Source: CAZOVK01 sp964583165
Lineage (GTDB): Bacteria > Bacillota > Clostridia > Lachnospirales > WRAX01
NCBI GenBank assembly: GCA_964583165.1
Contig: CAZOVK010000001.1
Span: 62,001-126,000 of the forward strand
Direction: 5' to 3'
Length of the DNA: 64,000 nucleotides
Shown here in pieces: positions 61,945-64,000 of this stretch. Each line of letters begins with the position of its first letter. Within the stretch, counting starts at the first letter, position 1. The translations under genes were made by a program, and so were the position numbers. The notes under the pieces are model-generated. The model was not told the DNA's origin, searched no databases, and saw nothing but the letters and a program-made list of their open reading frames with translations.

Positions 61945-62784
61945 CTAGATTATGTATCGCAGGTAATTACGTTTTGAATTGTCCGATAATATGCGCGTCA
62001 ACTCTATAGTATCTGTCAAAAATAAATCCAAATTCTTCTTTGGGTTATCGGATTTATAACTGAGTGGCAATAGCAGAATCATAACCCGCGAATTAGAAGG
62101 CTTAAGAGTAGTTACTGGAGCCATTAAGCCCCTAAATAAATCGTAATAAAGAGGCAGTTCTTCATAAGGAACAGGGATACACAGGCAGAATGGTGGACCC
62201 GGTTTTTGTTTCTTAATGTCAAATAGAGCTCCGAGTGTAGACAGAATCCACTGTACGAAAAAATCTGTAGAACACCACGAAGAAATTTGAGTGATTTGTA
62301 CTGATGTTTGGAAGCAAGGCACTAAGTTCGCGTACTTAGATTGCAACATCCAATTCCCCTGAAGATTAATGAACTCACCACCCAAGGGGTTTACATCATC
62401 AATAGGTGCAACCCCCCGCATGTAGGCAAGAACATCCTTAATCCCTTTCATCTGTGTCTGTAAAATATCAGCTAGATTAATGGAATCCGCATTTACTTTG
62501 ATTGAAGCGCAACCGTTGACTGTATTGGTGAGATGAGCCATAAAGAAGTTGAGATCATGCTTATCCTTATCCTCATGCCCAAGCCCAAGCCTTTCGATCA
62601 AGTCGTTTAGCGTATTGGCGTAGAGTGTGTATTGATTTTTGATGTAATCACAACTCGCAACTGAAACTTTAAGTACGCCGCAACTAAACATCAAAGGCAT
62701 AACAACACAATTCTCTATTTTAGGTCGACCGTCGTTGGTATTTTGACAGATATTTGTCTGTTGTAAAAACGGCAAGTTATACAC
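61945..62784 (-). CDS. Unknown protein B of a two-gene cassette
   Basis: A 279-residue protein of no recognised family. It is mixed alpha/beta with a hydrophobic segment (FVQWILSTLGALFDI, about 177-191), a PGPPFCLCIPVPYEELPLYYD stretch and a C-terminal strand-helix (RVMILLLPLSY, then a Leu-rich helix). It overlaps the upstream gene by eight bases, so it is cotranslated. Placement beside a Kiwa pair and a satellite helicase suggests defence or element maintenance, which is inference only. Confidence 0.7.
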   Translation of the reverse strand: MYNLPFLQQTNICQNTNDGRPKIENCVVMPLMFSCGVLKVSVASCDYIKNQYTLYANTLNDLIERLGLGHEDKDKHDLNFFMAHLTNTVNGCASIKVNADSINLADILQTQMKGIKDVLAYMRGVAPIDDVNPLGGEFINLQGNWMLQSKYANLVPCFQTSVQITQISSWCSTDFFVQWILSTLGALFDIKKQKPGPPFCLCIPVPYEELPLYYDLFRGLMAPVTTLKPSNSRVMILLLPLSYKSDNPKKNLDLFLTDTIELTRILSDNSKRNYLRYII

Positions 62785-63613
62785 AACCTTCCAATTTTAC
62801 CATGCGTAGAATATTAGCAACATATGTCTCGTTAAAGACATTTCTGTAGTTTTCTGGACTGTATGTGCAGAAATAACGTTCAACTTCACCCATGCTTGTA
62901 GCAACTACCTTTGTGGCATATATATTTATATATTCTAAAAAGAAATTACGCGCTGTTTTCACGAGGCTTTTGTCTCTCAGTAAGTATCCCTGCTTATCCT
63001 TCTCGTCTCCCAGGCGATGCGTTTGCTCAAAGAAAATAGCATCATCCAAAATATAAGCATGGAAGTAACCCGCGAAACAAGGAATGAAGCTAACAAATTG
63101 ATTGACATAGATTTCCAGGTGTTTCAGCTGCTCATCTTTGTGAATGAGCTTTAACAGATAGTCATTTAATGCATATTCCTTTGTATCGTCATAGGCAACC
63201 ATAACAGGGCCGCAAATGACATCATAACTATCTCCATCTTCAACAAACTGACCAGCTTCTAATAGAGAATTCCCCTCGCCTACGCATATTAAGAAACGGC
63301 GGTCTCCCGTAGAACCATCAGGACGAGCGAAATCCAAAAATTCTTGAAAAACTGCACCTTTTTTTGCATAGGCTTCATTGCGTATTATTCTTGCATTTTC
63401 GCTATTAATAGAGACTAGCTTATGCCATAGTTCATACAAGCTATTCCACAAGCTTGCTCCCTTTTTGTACATATCATATAACTGATCGTCATCAAAATCA
63501 CCATTAGAAAAGCTATGCGCAAGCCTAAGGTACTTATCCATCTCATTTCTTGAGCGTATTTCCAATTGCAAGTCTTTCTCGTTTCCCCAAGAGCATGGAG
63601 AGTTATTCAACAT
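62777..63613 (-). CDS. Unknown protein A of a two-gene cassette
   Basis: A 278-residue acidic protein. The N-terminal third is helical; then FLICVGEGNSLLEAG, YDVICGPVMVAYDD, LEIYVNQFVSFIPCFAGYFHAYILDD and AIFFEQTH give a beta-alpha order reminiscent of one half of a phospholipase-D-like fold, but the HKD lysine is absent. ATG at 63613 lacks a close Shine-Dalgarno (an AAAGGAGGG is about 38 bases upstream). It has two candidate promoters, 63752-63779 and 63960-63988. Confidence 0.7.
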   Translation of the reverse strand: MLNNSPCSWGNEKDLQLEIRSRNEMDKYLRLAHSFSNGDFDDDQLYDMYKKGASLWNSLYELWHKLVSINSENARIIRNEAYAKKGAVFQEFLDFARPDGSTGDRRFLICVGEGNSLLEAGQFVEDGDSYDVICGPVMVAYDDTKEYALNDYLLKLIHKDEQLKHLEIYVNQFVSFIPCFAGYFHAYILDDAIFFEQTHRLGDEKDKQGYLLRDKSLVKTARNFFLEYINIYATKVVATSMGEVERYFCTYSPENYRNVFNETYVANILRMVKLEGCV

Positions 63614-63730
63614 AGCACCGCAAAACCGTAATATAGCACTACAGCTTCGCTCCCTCCTTTACATCATTATTGTCTTGCTTTAGACTATGCGCTTATCTGC
63701 GGAAACGTTCTATGGCGCATATGTCCAGAA

Positions 63731-63779
63731 GGACAAACAACGCATTCAACCATTATAGGTAATTGCGTTGTTTGTCCAA
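63731..63779 (-). promoter_or_regulatory. Promoter bracketed by a perfect 14-bp inverted repeat
   Basis: Arms GGACAAACAACGCA (63731-63744) and TGCGTTGTTTGTCC (63764-63777) enclose 19 bases. On the minus strand TTGGAC (63779-63774), 16 bases and TATAAT (63757-63752) form a promoter whose -35/spacer and start site lie in the arms and whose -10 lies in the loop. This is the layout of a repressor operator. Confidence 0.6.
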
Positions 63780-63959
63780 ATCTTTCCTCTTAGTCAAGGA
63801 CCCTAACGTATTACTAGTATGTCCAAGTTGTTTAACATTAAACTAAAATGCGACATACATGTTACATGAAACCCAAATTATTAGTGCATTTCTAACAAAA
63901 TTACCTCATATAGCCGTCTATGCTATAGGAAAATTATCGGCTAGTGAAACAGCAATAAT

Positions 63960-63988
63960 ATTCTATCATGCATTATAACATTTGTCAA
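63960..63988 (-). promoter_or_regulatory. Upstream promoter of the two-gene cassette
   Basis: Minus strand: TTGACA (63988-63983), 17-base spacer, TAGAAT (63965-63960). It would give a leader of about 340 bases containing the inverted repeat at 63731-63777. 63780-63959 shows no gene. Confidence 0.5.
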
Positions 63989-64000
63989 GATAATAATCTA

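Noticed and set aside
61629..62009. 126-codon frame after the primase-helicase
   Set aside because: Cys/Tyr/Leu-rich translation of AT-rich DNA, no ribosome site, overlaps the end of the convergent cassette gene.

Overview
The window looks like a chromosomal segment of an anaerobic, Gram-positive-type bacterium, most likely an uncultured member of the Clostridia. Supporting signs are PrkC/Stp signalling next to RsgA and Rpe, Asp23 plus a DAK2/FakA-like protein, FloA with NfeD, TilS fused to Hpt, a MutS-MutL-MiaA-MiaB cluster, strong Shine-Dalgarno sites and frequent GTG/TTG starts. No rRNA and no intact tRNA gene was recognised. The base composition of the first 52 kb is near 50% GC by eye; the last 12 kb is clearly AT-richer.

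Layout of the core (1-52.3 kb). 1-0.8 kb: 3'-truncated floA with nfeD. 1-2.5 kb: a NeuB-like synthase and a CMP-sugar synthetase. 2.5-3.6 kb: an XRE regulator with a membrane partner, and a DUF1232 protein. 3.6-13.8 kb: a leftward run ynbB-like, miaA, mutL, methyltransferase, mutS, miaB, gpmI (listed from left to right, so gpmI is transcribed first). 13.9-19.3 kb: leftward purC, nagB, sbcD, sbcC. 19.4-26.3 kb: rightward CofE-like gene, then tig-clpP-clpX, glsA and two membrane proteins. 26.4-34.2 kb: rsmB-rlmN-prpC-prkC-rsgA-rpe and two membrane proteins. 34.2-42.7 kb: asp23-like, DAK2, nucleoside phosphorylase, rarA, tilS-hpt fusion, ftsH, NUDIX. 43-52.3 kb: ptb-like, a catalytically degenerate XerD homologue, ruvA-ruvB, Yip1, CBS pyrophosphatase, rhomboid, and hflK-hflC.

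The accessory end (52.3-64 kb) is a mosaic of mobile-element debris and probable defence genes. It holds an AlkC-type repair glycosylase, a tRNA-Thr-like fragment, the tail of a large serine recombinase, a Kiwa-type defence pair (kwaB-kwaA), a Mor-family activator, DUF1643 and DpnD/PcfM-like genes, a satellite-type D5 primase-helicase whose 3' end is missing, and a divergent, unrecognised two-gene cassette at 61.9-63.6 kb.

The points most worth a second look are these. kwaB carries an in-phase A-AAA-AAG slippery heptamer whose -1 frame continues as a plausible C-terminus. The unknown two-gene cassette has a promoter bracketed by a perfect 14-bp inverted repeat. The XerD-like protein next to ruvAB has lost four of five catalytic residues. 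TilS and Hpt are fused with a possible internal start. All assignments come from reading motifs and context; no database search was run.
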